This document shows positions 7,409-15,305 of a stretch of DNA of 64,000 nt, one piece after another. The position numbers were made by a program, and so were the translations under genes. The first letter of the stretch is position 1; each line of letters opens with the position of its first letter. The notes beneath the pieces were generated by a model. The model saw nothing but the letters and a program-made list of their open reading frames with translations, was not told the DNA's origin and made no database searches. This DNA comes from Bacillota bacterium (lineage in GTDB: Bacteria; Bacillota; UBA4882; UBA8346), in assembly GCA_023415835.1 (NCBI GenBank), contig JAEZJK010000015.1, forward strand, positions 55,810 to 119,809, read 5' to 3'.

Positions 7409-10400
7409 GTGGGATGGGTAAAAGCGGCGGCAATGTTTATCGGTACGATTTGGGCTGTAATAAAACCGATAGTAGCGCTTGCATATGTAATAAATCTCTG
7501 GAACCAATATAAAAAAGCCAACCGAAGCCCTACATATGGATTTGATATACAAACTCAATGCTCGAACGAATTACCGGTTCCAGTTATCTATGGTCGGGTC
7601 AAAACTGCCGGAAACATTGTTTGGCAGAGGATGTCGTATGATAAAAGTACTATTTTTGCCCTGGTAGCGTTTAGCGAGGGACCCATCGAGAGCTTTGAGG
7701 ATGTACGGGCAAACGATATTTTAATAAGTGATTTGCCTGGGTGCTCATATACTGAATATCTAGGCACGCCAGATCAGTTGGTCGATGAAAGATGCCCGGG
7801 AAATGAAATTGCATTTTATGAGCATGGTGATTACAAAGGTAAGCTAATAACATTAACTCCGGGGAATTACACCGCGGCTGATTTGGTAGAGGCTGGATTA
7901 GCCCATGGTTATGGCGATGGCACATCAAGTTACTATGGTTCTTGGTTGAGTTCTGTAAGAGTTAACCATCACAGGGTAACGCTTTATAGGGGTGAAAATT
8001 TTACTGGGGATTCGTGCGTTTTAACCGAAGACGTTCCTAGTTTACGCCAATTGAGTCCAGATCTAAACGACCGCGTGTATTCGATAAAAATTGAAAGTTT
8101 AACCTATGCCGATAGAGTAAAACTTGTCGGCGGTTTGCGTCATGTTGCATATATCGCCTGTACTATTAAAGCCAGTGATAAACTTTCCGGCGGAATGCCC
8201 AATTTTACCGCCATAGTAAAAGGGCGTAAGGTAAGAGTTTGGGAAAACGAATCTTGGGTAACTAAATGGTCTGAAACACCAGCATGGCACCTATATGACC
8301 TTTTGACTCATACCCGATACGGCGGCGGATATACGGACAGTCAAATTAATCTTGAGGGTATTAAAACTGCGGCCGCATTTTGCGATGAGATATTAAGCGA
8401 CGGCCAACCACGTTTTACAGAGGGCATTATTATTGACTGGATTGAGTCTCTGCCGGATATCGTTGATCAAATACGCTTTACTTGCCGTGGCTATGTAGTG
8501 AGCTACAATGGCAAACTCACCTTTAAAATCGAGCAACCAGAAGAGCCGTGCCAACATTTTAGCATGGAGAACATAGTCACCGATAGCCTCGAAATCTATA
8601 TGCCCGGGAAGGATGAGGAGTGGCAGAAAACCACTGTTACATATTGCGAGCCAAGCCAGAATTGGGCTAAAATCCCGGCTCAGAGTGTGGACGAGTCGAA
8701 CCCGCTACATCCAGTTCCAAAAGATTTTACCATCGTCGGGGTCAACAGGTTTAATCAAGCTTCGCGGTTAGCATATTTTTATAGAGTTTATTCGAAATAT
8801 TGCCGGTTTAGCGGCAAATTTAAAACTACAATAAGGGCGCTTAATCGGATACCGGGTGATGTTATTACAATCACCGATGACATTATGGGGTGGGTAAATA
8901 AGCCTGTTAGGGTACTGGAGATTAGACACGCTGGCGACCATGGCCATGAGATTTATTTCCGCGAATATAACAGCACGATTTATAATGATGCGCTAGGGAG
9001 TGCTAAACCGACATTAAACTATTCGGAATTACCTAATCCTTTCTCAACGCCAAACGACCCAACAGATTTAGTTTTGACCGAAAACACCTATGTGCTTAGC
9101 TCCGGTGAAGTGGTGCCGGAAATAATTGTATCATTTACCCCGGCTTATAGCTTGTTTTACCAGTACTCTTTAGTGCAAATATCGGATAACGGAGTAATGT
9201 GGAGAGATTACTGTCAAACATATGATGGAAATTGCTTAATTCACAACATTAGGATTGGCACAAAATACTGGATACGGGCTAAAACAGTATATAGTCAAAC
9301 CTCTAGTAATGGGGTTATAGCAACAATCAATATGTCCGGCAAAGACCGCCCGCCTTCTGACGTGCCAAAACTGATTGTGCGGCAAACCGATTCGCAATTA
9401 AAAGCCACCATAACTCCTAGCTCCGACCCTGACATTAAATTTTACAGGTTATGTATGGGATGGAACTGGGATAACAGCACCTTAATCAAAGATTTTGAAG
9501 GTACGGAATATATATTTCCCGCCCCGAAAGAGGGGACGCTAACATTTTGGGTTAAAGCTTTCGATTATTCCGGAGGTGAATCTCAAAATGCTACTAAGGC
9601 AATTTGTACCGTGTTTGGATTGAAACCGACTAATGTAATCTACGAACAAAATATGGACTTGACAAACTGTATATCCCAAAACATGTTTCTTGATATGTGG
9701 GGGAGGAGACGAATATTAGGGGTAAAAGCACTTTCGGAGTTCGAATATTTTTCTGATCTGTTCGAAGAGAAATTACAACTACGAACGGCACCACAATTAA
9801 CTTTTCCGGAGATAGATCTTGGCCCGAACATCCTCGAAGAAGGATGTTTTTACAATGATATGTGGGGCGTAACGCATCTTAAATCCATAGAAACGCCCTA
9901 TGATTTTGAATATTTTTCGGACATTTTTGATACGTTTTACGGTGCCGGATTCACCTTGGTTAATCCCAAAAATGCTACTCAAACGCTTTTGGGTGTTAAT
10001 GTGTCGTTTAATACTAACGTCAATAACCGGGTAGACATCGAGTATCAAACGAGAGTCGACGGGGATGGTTGGAGTGAGTGGACGCCGTACAATGAGAGAC
10101 AATTTTTGGGACGGCGGATTTTGCCACGCCTGAGTCCGGTATCGGTCGATGGTACTACCGATGTAATTATTAGCGCCGTAAAGGTTATTGTGGATGTACC
10201 GGATGTCGAAGATGTTTGCGCGGAAAATTTACTAATTCCTGCAGCTAGAACCAGGATATATTATAGGCGCAAGTTTTACAATGCACCCAAATCTGTGACT
10301 GCATCAACGACAAATTTATCAGGGATATCGGCAACAAACCGGATTGATCCGGAGTGGATTACTAGAGATTATTTTGACATTGAGATACTGGATTCCAATG

Positions 10401-10450
10401 GCAATTTAATACCGGGTATTATTCAGCGAGCTGTAGCGAGGGGGTGTTAG
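7409..10450 (+). CDS. Central tail fibre / host specificity protein J with beta-gamma-crystallin insertion
   Basis: This is a 1013-residue protein with a GTG start after GAGGTGAT. The J family core is clear: YGFDIQTQCSNELPVPVIYG, VAFSEGPIESFEDVRAND, then YIACTIKASDKLSGGMPNFT and VKGRKVRVWE, and later fibronectin-like modules (about 550-740) and a receptor-facing end. Between GTPDQLVDERCPGN and YADRVKLVGGL, roughly residues 131-229, is an extra unit with two crystallin-type Greek keys: FYEHGDYKGK ... GSWLSSVRV and VTLYRGENFTGDS ... NDRVYSIKI. Lambda J has no such unit there. The last 250 residues repeat a motif, NMFLDMWGRRRILGVK / CFYNDMWGVTHLKSIE, each followed by FEYFSD. The lambda gpI equivalent between K and J is absent. 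Confidence 0.85.
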   Translation: MGWVKAAAMFIGTIWAVIKPIVALAYVINLWNQYKKANRSPTYGFDIQTQCSNELPVPVIYGRVKTAGNIVWQRMSYDKSTIFALVAFSEGPIESFEDVRANDILISDLPGCSYTEYLGTPDQLVDERCPGNEIAFYEHGDYKGKLITLTPGNYTAADLVEAGLAHGYGDGTSSYYGSWLSSVRVNHHRVTLYRGENFTGDSCVLTEDVPSLRQLSPDLNDRVYSIKIESLTYADRVKLVGGLRHVAYIACTIKASDKLSGGMPNFTAIVKGRKVRVWENESWVTKWSETPAWHLYDLLTHTRYGGGYTDSQINLEGIKTAAAFCDEILSDGQPRFTEGIIIDWIESLPDIVDQIRFTCRGYVVSYNGKLTFKIEQPEEPCQHFSMENIVTDSLEIYMPGKDEEWQKTTVTYCEPSQNWAKIPAQSVDESNPLHPVPKDFTIVGVNRFNQASRLAYFYRVYSKYCRFSGKFKTTIRALNRIPGDVITITDDIMGWVNKPVRVLEIRHAGDHGHEIYFREYNSTIYNDALGSAKPTLNYSELPNPFSTPNDPTDLVLTENTYVLSSGEVVPEIIVSFTPAYSLFYQYSLVQISDNGVMWRDYCQTYDGNCLIHNIRIGTKYWIRAKTVYSQTSSNGVIATINMSGKDRPPSDVPKLIVRQTDSQLKATITPSSDPDIKFYRLCMGWNWDNSTLIKDFEGTEYIFPAPKEGTLTFWVKAFDYSGGESQNATKAICTVFGLKPTNVIYEQNMDLTNCISQNMFLDMWGRRRILGVKALSEFEYFSDLFEEKLQLRTAPQLTFPEIDLGPNILEEGCFYNDMWGVTHLKSIETPYDFEYFSDIFDTFYGAGFTLVNPKNATQTLLGVNVSFNTNVNNRVDIEYQTRVDGDGWSEWTPYNERQFLGRRILPRLSPVSVDGTTDVIISAVKVIVDVPDVEDVCAENLLIPAARTRIYYRRKFYNAPKSVTASTTNLSGISATNRIDPEWITRDYFDIEILDSNGNLIPGIIQRAVARGC

Positions 10451-10452
10451 AA

Positions 10453-10818
10453 ATGTTTGGCTTTATTAATAAAAACGGCAATTATTACGAAGTAGCGGAA
10501 CTACCAAAGCGATTTCACATTCCAGATGATCAGATGGTTCCGATCCGCCCGTCTCCATACTGTATTTGGGTTGGGTGGGTTTTTAGCGTCGAAAAATGGC
10601 GACAAGAATATGTGATGCTAAAGGCGCAAAGGTTATTGGCCGAGGCCGATGTTATTGCGAGACGATACGAAACCCAAAAGTCCGCTGAAATACCAACCAC
10701 TGACACCGAAGAAGTATATAATCAAACACTTATATACATGCAGCAACTTAGAGATTTGATGGTTACTATGACACCAGAAACCGAAACTTGGCCGGAAAAA
10801 CCGGCATGGGTCGAATAA
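10453..10818 (+). CDS. Hypothetical tail-fibre-associated protein
   Basis: This 121-residue protein starts at ATG 10453, 8 bases after GAGGGGG; an earlier in-frame GTG lies inside that Shine-Dalgarno. It has a short beta N-terminus (MFGFINKNGNYYEVAELPKRFH), an aromatic patch (CIWVGWVFSVEKW) and a helical half (MLKAQRLLAEADVIARRYE), ending in a Trp/Pro-rich tail. The position between J and a fibre gene suggests a tail-fibre chaperone or a fibre base segment. The family is not recognised. Confidence 0.55.
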   Translation: MFGFINKNGNYYEVAELPKRFHIPDDQMVPIRPSPYCIWVGWVFSVEKWRQEYVMLKAQRLLAEADVIARRYETQKSAEIPTTDTEEVYNQTLIYMQQLRDLMVTMTPETETWPEKPAWVE

Positions 10819-10846
10819 GTCGAATAAACAAAAAGGATGATGAATT

Positions 10847-11971
10847 ATGGCAGCTCCGATTGAAATTTTCCAGACCAAGGTAACTACGGCAGTGGATGCT
10901 CTTGCTTTGATTAATGGTGTTTTCCAGTGGGCGTTTGGTCCGAGTGAACCAAGTATAACATTTCCGTTTTTGAACTGGGCAGACACTGGTAACGACCTTT
11001 GGAAACAAAGGAATGCCGATGATAACGGTTGGATTATCAGGGGGAAATTGTCGGCTTTGTTTTTTGGGTTGACTCCGGTAGATGATAATAACTCACCGTT
11101 GGTATCAAACGGGAATTACATTATTAATCCGCGATTTGAAATAGCCCAACGTGGAACCAGTTTTACCACAGTAGGGTATACATTAGATCGATGGGCCTCG
11201 CATTCTCTTGGTGGTGGAGCAGCAACAATATCTCAACAGTCGTTTACAATTGGGCAAACTGCCGTCCCGGACAACCCCAAAAAATACTTACGGTGGAATC
11301 AAACCGGGGCTGCATCGACGGAACCGGAACTACAACAACGAATTGAGTGTGTTGAGACTTTAGCCGGGCAGACTTGCACAGTTATTTTTTGGGCAAAAGC
11401 AAATACTGAACAAACGTTTAAAATTGGGTTTAGGCAGCGTTTCGGTACTGGCGGGAGTCCGTCGGTTGATGTGGATGGGGCTGTGCAGCAGGTACAACTT
11501 ACAACTAATTGGCAAAAGTATACTTTGACATTTGCTTTACCATCGGTTACAGGTAAATCTTTAGGCACAAATGGCAACGATTATTTAGCGTTACGCTTGG
11601 TAATGCCTGCTGGTGTGACATTTACGATTGATATTGCAAATTTAATTGTAGCAAAAGGGCAAAATGTAAATACGTGTTGCTGGAGATCTATTGGACAAGA
11701 ATTAACGTTATGCCAAAGATTTTATGAAACTGGATATCTTTTTATACAAGCGCAAACAAATGCAGCAGGCCAATATGTAGGTATTGGTTATTCGTTTGCT
11801 GTTAAAAAACGCGCAACACCATCTATGTCGTTTATCTCCGGGCCGGGTGAGATAGGCATAACTGATTTAGGCAACGTAAGCCGAAATGGTGGTGGCTTTA
11901 GAAATGGAAAATCAACAGAGGCTGGAGTGGTGGTTATAGATCAATATTGGGAAGCGGATGCAGAGTTATAA
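10847..11971 (+). CDS. Tail fibre / receptor-binding protein with carbohydrate-binding-like domain
   Basis: This 374-residue protein starts at ATG 10847 after AAAGGATGATGA. Residues 1-85 are an attachment segment. From NYIINPRFEIAQRGTSF (about 97-113) through YTLDRWASHSLGG, LQQRIECVETLAGQTC, VIFWAKA and LRLVMPAGVTFTIDIANL runs a jelly-roll of the CBM_4_9 type seen in many phage fibres (classical 'N-x-x-F-x-I-x-Q-R-G-T-S-F ... D-R-W'). The C-terminal 90 residues (CCWRSIGQELTLCQRFYETG) are a second beta module. It probably recognises a cell-surface sugar. It is followed by a terminator. Confidence 0.7.
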   Translation: MAAPIEIFQTKVTTAVDALALINGVFQWAFGPSEPSITFPFLNWADTGNDLWKQRNADDNGWIIRGKLSALFFGLTPVDDNNSPLVSNGNYIINPRFEIAQRGTSFTTVGYTLDRWASHSLGGGAATISQQSFTIGQTAVPDNPKKYLRWNQTGAASTEPELQQRIECVETLAGQTCTVIFWAKANTEQTFKIGFRQRFGTGGSPSVDVDGAVQQVQLTTNWQKYTLTFALPSVTGKSLGTNGNDYLALRLVMPAGVTFTIDIANLIVAKGQNVNTCCWRSIGQELTLCQRFYETGYLFIQAQTNAAGQYVGIGYSFAVKKRATPSMSFISGPGEIGITDLGNVSRNGGGFRNGKSTEAGVVVIDQYWEADAEL

Positions 11972-11990
11972 CCACAAAGTCATGACTTAA

Positions 11991-12019
11991 ACCGCCCTTA
12001 ATGCGAGGGCGGTATTTTT
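11991..12019 (+). terminator. Rho-independent terminator after tail fibre gene
   Basis: The stem ACCGCCCT / AGGGCGGT (11991-11998 with 12006-12013) has a 7-base loop and is followed by ATTTTTAT. It separates the tail genes from the lysis genes. It also shows that the ATG at 12001, inside the loop, is not the holin start. Confidence 0.8.
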
Positions 12020-12045
12020 ATATTAAGAAAGGGGCGGTGGTAGAG

Positions 12046-12579
12046 TTGGAAAAAGAACTAGACGTTTTTATCCATTTTCTTCAACGGATTGGGGAATATC
12101 CCGCGGTTAAAATTATCTGCGGGATTTTTGTTTGGCTAATCAGGTTTTTATTCGGAGCAGTATTCAGGCCGGCCTATGGGATAGTCGGGTTTCTGTGGGT
12201 AGTTGACACAGTGACCGGTTATTACCACGCTTGGGCAAATCCGGCTATTAAACCTGAAAGTCGGCGAATGTACCATGGGATAGTTAAGATAAGTGTCTAT
12301 TATTTTCTCATGGTCCTTGGGTACCAGATGGCCAGGAGTGGGTATGAAATGATTATCATGATACAGACAACCATAGAGATGGCAATCATGATAACCGAAG
12401 GTAAATCAATTCTTGAAAATGCCAAAAAGATTAAGGAATTGAAAGGCTGGAATATCCCATTAATTGATTTGCTTTTGGGTCTATTTGAGGGAAAAATCGG
12501 GCAGGTGCTACAGGCGGGCAATGCTCAACCCCAGCAGCTTAATAACAGTAACCATAATAGGCCACAAATACATGGCTAA
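12046..12579 (+). CDS. Putative phage holin
   Basis: The chosen start is TTG 12046, about 10 bases after AAAGGGGCGG; the longer ATG at 12001 lies in a terminator loop. The 177-residue product has hydrophobic segments IICGIFVWLIRFLFGAVF (about 24-41), AYGIVGFLWVVDTVTGYY (45-62), YYFLMVLGYQMARSG (86-101) and MIIMIQTTIEMAIMIT. A 'D-x-x-T-G' turn before a Trp/Ala-rich loop is like the toxin-secretion/phage-lysis holin family (Holin_4/TcdE type). It precedes an endolysin, which fits a holin that releases the lysin. The C-terminal tail is Asn/Gln-rich. Confidence 0.7.
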   Translation: MEKELDVFIHFLQRIGEYPAVKIICGIFVWLIRFLFGAVFRPAYGIVGFLWVVDTVTGYYHAWANPAIKPESRRMYHGIVKISVYYFLMVLGYQMARSGYEMIIMIQTTIEMAIMITEGKSILENAKKIKELKGWNIPLIDLLLGLFEGKIGQVLQAGNAQPQQLNNSNHNRPQIHG

Positions 12580-12624
12580 TCGGTTAATAAAGGTAATAAA
12601 ACAAGAAAGGAGGTACATCAAACT

Positions 12625-13386
12625 ATGAATACTACGGATAAAGATTATATTTACTCTGCTGTTTTTGATACTGTTTCACCCAAGGAAAGAGTTAAGCGGG
12701 TCCAGGAGTGGCTCGGGTTGAATGGATTTTACACTACAATTGATGGCATATATGGACCGGCTACCCGGCAGGCTCTAATCAATTTTCAGGCCAGCAGGAA
12801 TTTGCCACAGCCTCATGATGGGCAACTGACCAAGCATACCTTAATGGAGCTAATCTCCCCGCTTATCTATGCCTTATCACCCATTAATACGGCCGGAAAA
12901 ATCTTAATAAGGGAAATGGTATCTTTGTATGCCCAGCAACACCTTGCCGTTCATCCCAGGGAAATTGGCGGGCAGAATCGGGGGCCGTGGGTCAGATTGT
13001 ATATGCAGGGCAAGGAAGGTAATCAGTGGCCTTGGTGCGCGGGATTTGTTTCATATATTTTGCAACAGGCTTGCGGTAGTTTGGGGTTACCTGTGCAGCT
13101 GAAGTATACTTATTCTTGCTATCTTATGGTCAAGGAAGCCCAAGAAAAGCTGATATTTTTGGCCGGAACTAAATTGGACACTGTACCAAGGAGTCAACTT
13201 AATGGCTCTCTTTTTTTGGTGAAAAAAAATTCATCTGAGTGGAGCCATACCGGAATTGTATTGCAGGCCGAGAGTGATTACTTCTACACCATAGAAGGAA
13301 ACACCAACGATGACGGATCGCCAGAGGGATTTGAAGTGTGCCAGCGGGCTAGGGGATATTCGGGAAAAGATTTTATTTTGTTATAA
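12625..13386 (+). CDS. Endolysin: peptidoglycan-binding plus CHAP-type domain
   Basis: This 253-residue protein has a strong Shine-Dalgarno (AAGGAGG). Residues 18-75 form a PG_binding_1 repeat (VKRVQEWLGLNGFYTT, IDGIYGPATRQALINFQ). Residues 110-250 form a CHAP-like cysteine peptidase/amidase. Its Cys lies in WPWCAGFVSYIL, its His in EWSHTGIVL, and an acidic/Asn partner in YTIEGNTND. There is no signal peptide, so release depends on the holin. The orientation is N-terminal wall binding then catalysis, a reversed order compared with many Gram-positive lysins but common for lysins of phages with thin-walled hosts. Confidence 0.8.
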   Translation: MNTTDKDYIYSAVFDTVSPKERVKRVQEWLGLNGFYTTIDGIYGPATRQALINFQASRNLPQPHDGQLTKHTLMELISPLIYALSPINTAGKILIREMVSLYAQQHLAVHPREIGGQNRGPWVRLYMQGKEGNQWPWCAGFVSYILQQACGSLGLPVQLKYTYSCYLMVKEAQEKLIFLAGTKLDTVPRSQLNGSLFLVKKNSSEWSHTGIVLQAESDYFYTIEGNTNDDGSPEGFEVCQRARGYSGKDFILL

Positions 13387-13390
13387 AATG

Positions 13391-13426
13391 AAGGAGGAAA
13401 ACTGTTTAAAAGGAGGAAAACTGTTT
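13391..13426 (+). repeat. Tandem duplication of a ribosome binding site
   Basis: The unit AAGGAGGAAAACTGTTTA appears twice back to back just before the ATG at 13430. The upstream copy is too far away (about 30 bases) to serve this start directly. The duplication is perfect over 18 bases, so it is recent or selected. Confidence 0.8.
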
Positions 13427-13429
13427 AAT

Positions 13430-13987
13430 ATGAAAAAAATATTATCAGGAGTCGTAATCGGGGCATTGATTACGGCTTTTTTCTTTATCTATTTTCGACT
13501 TATCTTTTTTCGACCTTCACCCGGTCCCGATCCGGAGCCGGTGATTGTCACTGTCAAGGAGCCGGTTTATATTAGTGACATTTCTGGCCAGGTGACCATT
13601 CCCGATCAGCCAGCCAGTCCGGAGGGAACATATAGCCCTGATTTTAAAGTTTCGGTACCGGTCACCGGCGAGTTTATCACCGAAAACGCTGAAGTTAAAA
13701 TTACTGGGGAAACAGTTGTTGAGCGGATTGGGGACTTATTAAAGGTCGATACAAAGTTTTATGATGCCGAGGTAAGCATTAAATACAAACCGCCTCCGGA
13801 ACCGGAAAAGAAATTATGGAGCATCGGCGCTTATGTTGTTACAGATTTTGATTCGATTCGCCCCGGGGGATTTATTCAGCGGGATTTCCCGGTTTTTGAG
13901 TTTAGCCGGGTGGACGTGGCCGCTTTTGGCCGGGTGGAGATGGACATTGATACCAGGATTATGGCCGGGATACAGTTTAGTTTTTAA
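13430..13987 (+). CDS. Membrane-anchored protein in the spanin position of the lysis cassette
   Basis: The start is ATG 13430; the longer frame from 13310 would run through the endolysin. The 185-residue product has an N-terminal membrane anchor (residues 6-27, GVVIGALITAFFFIYFRLIF), then a Pro-rich linker (RPSPGPDPEPV) and a long periplasmic stretch of alternating beta strands. It ends AFGRVEMDIDTRIMAG and a terminal ...QFSF, an aromatic-ended strand like an outer-membrane beta signal. Third gene after holin and endolysin is where phages of two-membrane hosts carry spanins. Spanin function is inference; no lipobox is present. Confidence 0.5.
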   Translation: MKKILSGVVIGALITAFFFIYFRLIFFRPSPGPDPEPVIVTVKEPVYISDISGQVTIPDQPASPEGTYSPDFKVSVPVTGEFITENAEVKITGETVVERIGDLLKVDTKFYDAEVSIKYKPPPEPEKKLWSIGAYVVTDFDSIRPGGFIQRDFPVFEFSRVDVAAFGRVEMDIDTRIMAGIQFSF

Positions 13988-14050
13988 TCACTCTAAAGTT
14001 TTTACAAAAATTACCGAATATAGTTATAGGTTGAGCCTTGGTAAAATCGA

Positions 14051-14088
14051 AAAGCCCAGTCTCTCTTAATTGAGGGGCTGGGCTTTTT
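14051..14088. terminator. Bidirectional terminator closing the late operon
   Basis: The stem AAAGCCCAG / CTGGGCTTT with inner pairing TCTCTC / GAG(G)GG is followed by TTTTTCT on the plus strand and by A/T-rich DNA on the other side. It sits between the convergent genes ending at 13987 and 14090. Confidence 0.75.
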
Positions 14089-14089
14089 C

Positions 14090-14239
14090 TCATTTTCGGA
14101 CTATATCAAAATACATGCAATCTTCTTCCTGGACATCTATTGTGGTTTCTTCGTCATGCGCCAACGTATGCTCCGCATCACCGCAGCAAAATTCAATTGT
14201 TAGCCCATCGTTCAGTTGGTTTTTAATATGTATCTGCAT
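14090..14239 (-). CDS. Small acidic prophage protein, DCMYFD family (copy 1)
   Basis: This 49-residue protein begins MQIHIKNQLNDGLTIEFCCG and ends QEEDCMYFDIVRK. The start follows AGGAGGTGAGGCA (minus strand); a longer frame has no site. A second copy at 16185-16355 shares most of its length, including KNQLN-GL-IEFCCGD and IDV-E-DC-YFD. The conserved CC, acidic core and C-terminal DCxYFD suggest a compact beta fold, possibly metal-binding. The family is not recognised. Its function is unknown, but duplication within one prophage accessory region suggests a selected job such as host takeover or inhibition. Confidence 0.65.
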   Translation of the reverse strand: MQIHIKNQLNDGLTIEFCCGDAEHTLAHDEETTIDVQEEDCMYFDIVRK

Positions 14240-14373
14240 TGCCTCACCTCCTGAGACTATTATATAAGCCTTCAAAAAAATGGCGCAAGCCTTACGGCAT
14301 CAAGATTTTAGTGGATCGACTGGATCGATAATAATTAGCTTAATTATTCATCACCGGAGGGCTTTTTTGGTTA

Positions 14374-14402
14374 TTGGCAAAAATACAAATAAACTATATA
14401 AT
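14374..14402 (+). promoter_or_regulatory. Promoter of the S24 gene
   Basis: TTGGCA (14374-14379), a 17-base spacer and TATAAT (14397-14402). This is a near-consensus vegetative promoter placed 30 bases before the ATG at 14434. Confidence 0.75.
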
Positions 14403-14407
14403 TAAAC

Positions 14408-14421
14408 CAAACATATGTTCC
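14408..14421 (+). promoter_or_regulatory. LexA/DinR-type SOS box
   Basis: CAAACATATGTTCC differs from the Gram-positive consensus CGAACATATGTTCG at two outer positions and keeps the full central palindrome AACATATGTT. It sits just downstream of the -10 hexamer, where a bound repressor would block the S24 gene. SOS control is inferred. Confidence 0.65.
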
Positions 14422-14433
14422 GGGAGATAAACT

Positions 14434-14772
14434 ATGGATATTGAATTTACAAAAGAAAGTTTGAACCTAAATGATGTCATAGTTAAGAATCCTATTTCGA
14501 CCTTCTACGGCAGGGTTAAAGGAACCTCGATGAAGGGCGCAGGGGTAGACGATGGTGATTTATTAGTGATAGATAAGTCGCTAGAATATAAGCAGGGAGC
14601 CTTAGCCGTCTGCTGTATAAACGGGGAGTTTACCCTTAAATATATTCAAAAAAGAGACAATAAACTTTATCTGGTTCCGGCTAATCCAGATTTTCAACCA
14701 ATTAAAGTATCAGAAGATGATGAATTTGCAATTTGGGGGATTGTGAGCTACATCGTTAAAAAGACCTTTTGA
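14434..14772 (+). CDS. UmuD'-like S24 family protein without DNA-binding domain
   Basis: This 112-residue protein aligns by eye with the body of UmuD. It has SLNLNDVIVKNPISTFYGRV, the nucleophile loop GTSMKGAGVDDGDLLVIDKS (Ser in TSMK), and the Lys region INGEFTLKYIQ, followed by LYLVPANPDFQPIKV and FAIWGIVSYIV. There is neither an N-terminal helix-turn-helix, as in LexA and phage repressors, nor the N-terminal arm with an Ala-Gly or Cys-Gly cleavage site. The sequence therefore resembles the already processed UmuD' form. No UmuC-like polymerase lies nearby. It could be an accessory to a host Y-family polymerase or an antagonist of host LexA/UmuD. The ATG follows GGGAGA. Confidence 0.75.
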   Translation: MDIEFTKESLNLNDVIVKNPISTFYGRVKGTSMKGAGVDDGDLLVIDKSLEYKQGALAVCCINGEFTLKYIQKRDNKLYLVPANPDFQPIKVSEDDEFAIWGIVSYIVKKTF

Positions 14773-14846
14773 ACTGCTAATGTGAATAAGTGAATAATAT
14801 GTGTATAACCGATGTTGATAATGTGGAAAACATGAAGTAATTTAAA

Positions 14847-14890
14847 AAAGAACCAGGCTGTCAATGAGTTTCCTCTCGGCCTGGTTCTCT
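14847..14890. terminator. Terminator between convergent genes
   Basis: The stem GAACCAGGC / GCCTGGTTC has A-rich flank AAAAAAG on the left and TCTT on the right. It serves the plus gene ending at 14772 and the minus gene ending at 14919. Confidence 0.7.
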
Positions 14891-14918
14891 TGCGAGGTAA
14901 CGGAAGGGAGATGCGAAT

Positions 14919-15305
14919 TCACCTCCGGCCTCGTAATTGATCATATAATGTTGCCGATATTTTGGCAAGGATTAATTGATTTAAACTAACTCCTTCCCGA
15001 TCTGCTTCGTCGACCAAATACTTGTGAAGAGACTTAGGCACCCGGAGTGAAATTGCTCCGGAATAATTTTTTTCTGGCTCAATTGGCTCGGTAACATCCG
15101 GCTGATTCGTTTCAAGTTTAAACTTCATGTCCTGAATCTCTTTATATTCAAGAGAATCCATAAATTCCTTCCGCTCTGCTTCGTCCTTCGGGATATACTT
15201 ATTCCCGATTCCAAAAAACTTATTTGAAAAATCCATCCAGTTTGGATTCTTGGCGAATTCAGCTTTGGCTTCTTCGAGAATCCATGCGAATTTACTATTG
15301 GACAT
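14919..15305 (-). CDS. HicB/Arc-type ribbon-helix-helix protein
   Basis: This 128-residue protein starts at ATG 15305, 9 bases after GAGGAGG; the longer start overlaps that site. Residues 1-80 are helical and charged (SNSKFAWILEEAKAEF). The C-terminal part is a ribbon-helix-helix domain: SGAISLRVPKSLHKYLVDEA, then EGVSLNQLILAKIS, the pattern of HicB antitoxin C-termini. No HicA toxin gene (about 60 residues with the conserved GSH motif) is visible next to it. It may be a stand-alone regulator of this small minus-strand gene cluster. Confidence 0.65.
   Translation of the reverse strand: MSNSKFAWILEEAKAEFAKNPNWMDFSNKFFGIGNKYIPKDEAERKEFMDSLEYKEIQDMKFKLETNQPDVTEPIEPEKNYSGAISLRVPKSLHKYLVDEADREGVSLNQLILAKISATLYDQLRGRR

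Noticed and set aside
12001..12045. ATG at 12001 as holin start
   Set aside because: It lies in the loop of a terminator hairpin; TTG 12046 has the proper Shine-Dalgarno.
13833..14069. 78-residue ORF overlapping the spanin-like gene end
   Set aside because: Out of frame with the supported gene and runs into the terminator; no start signal.
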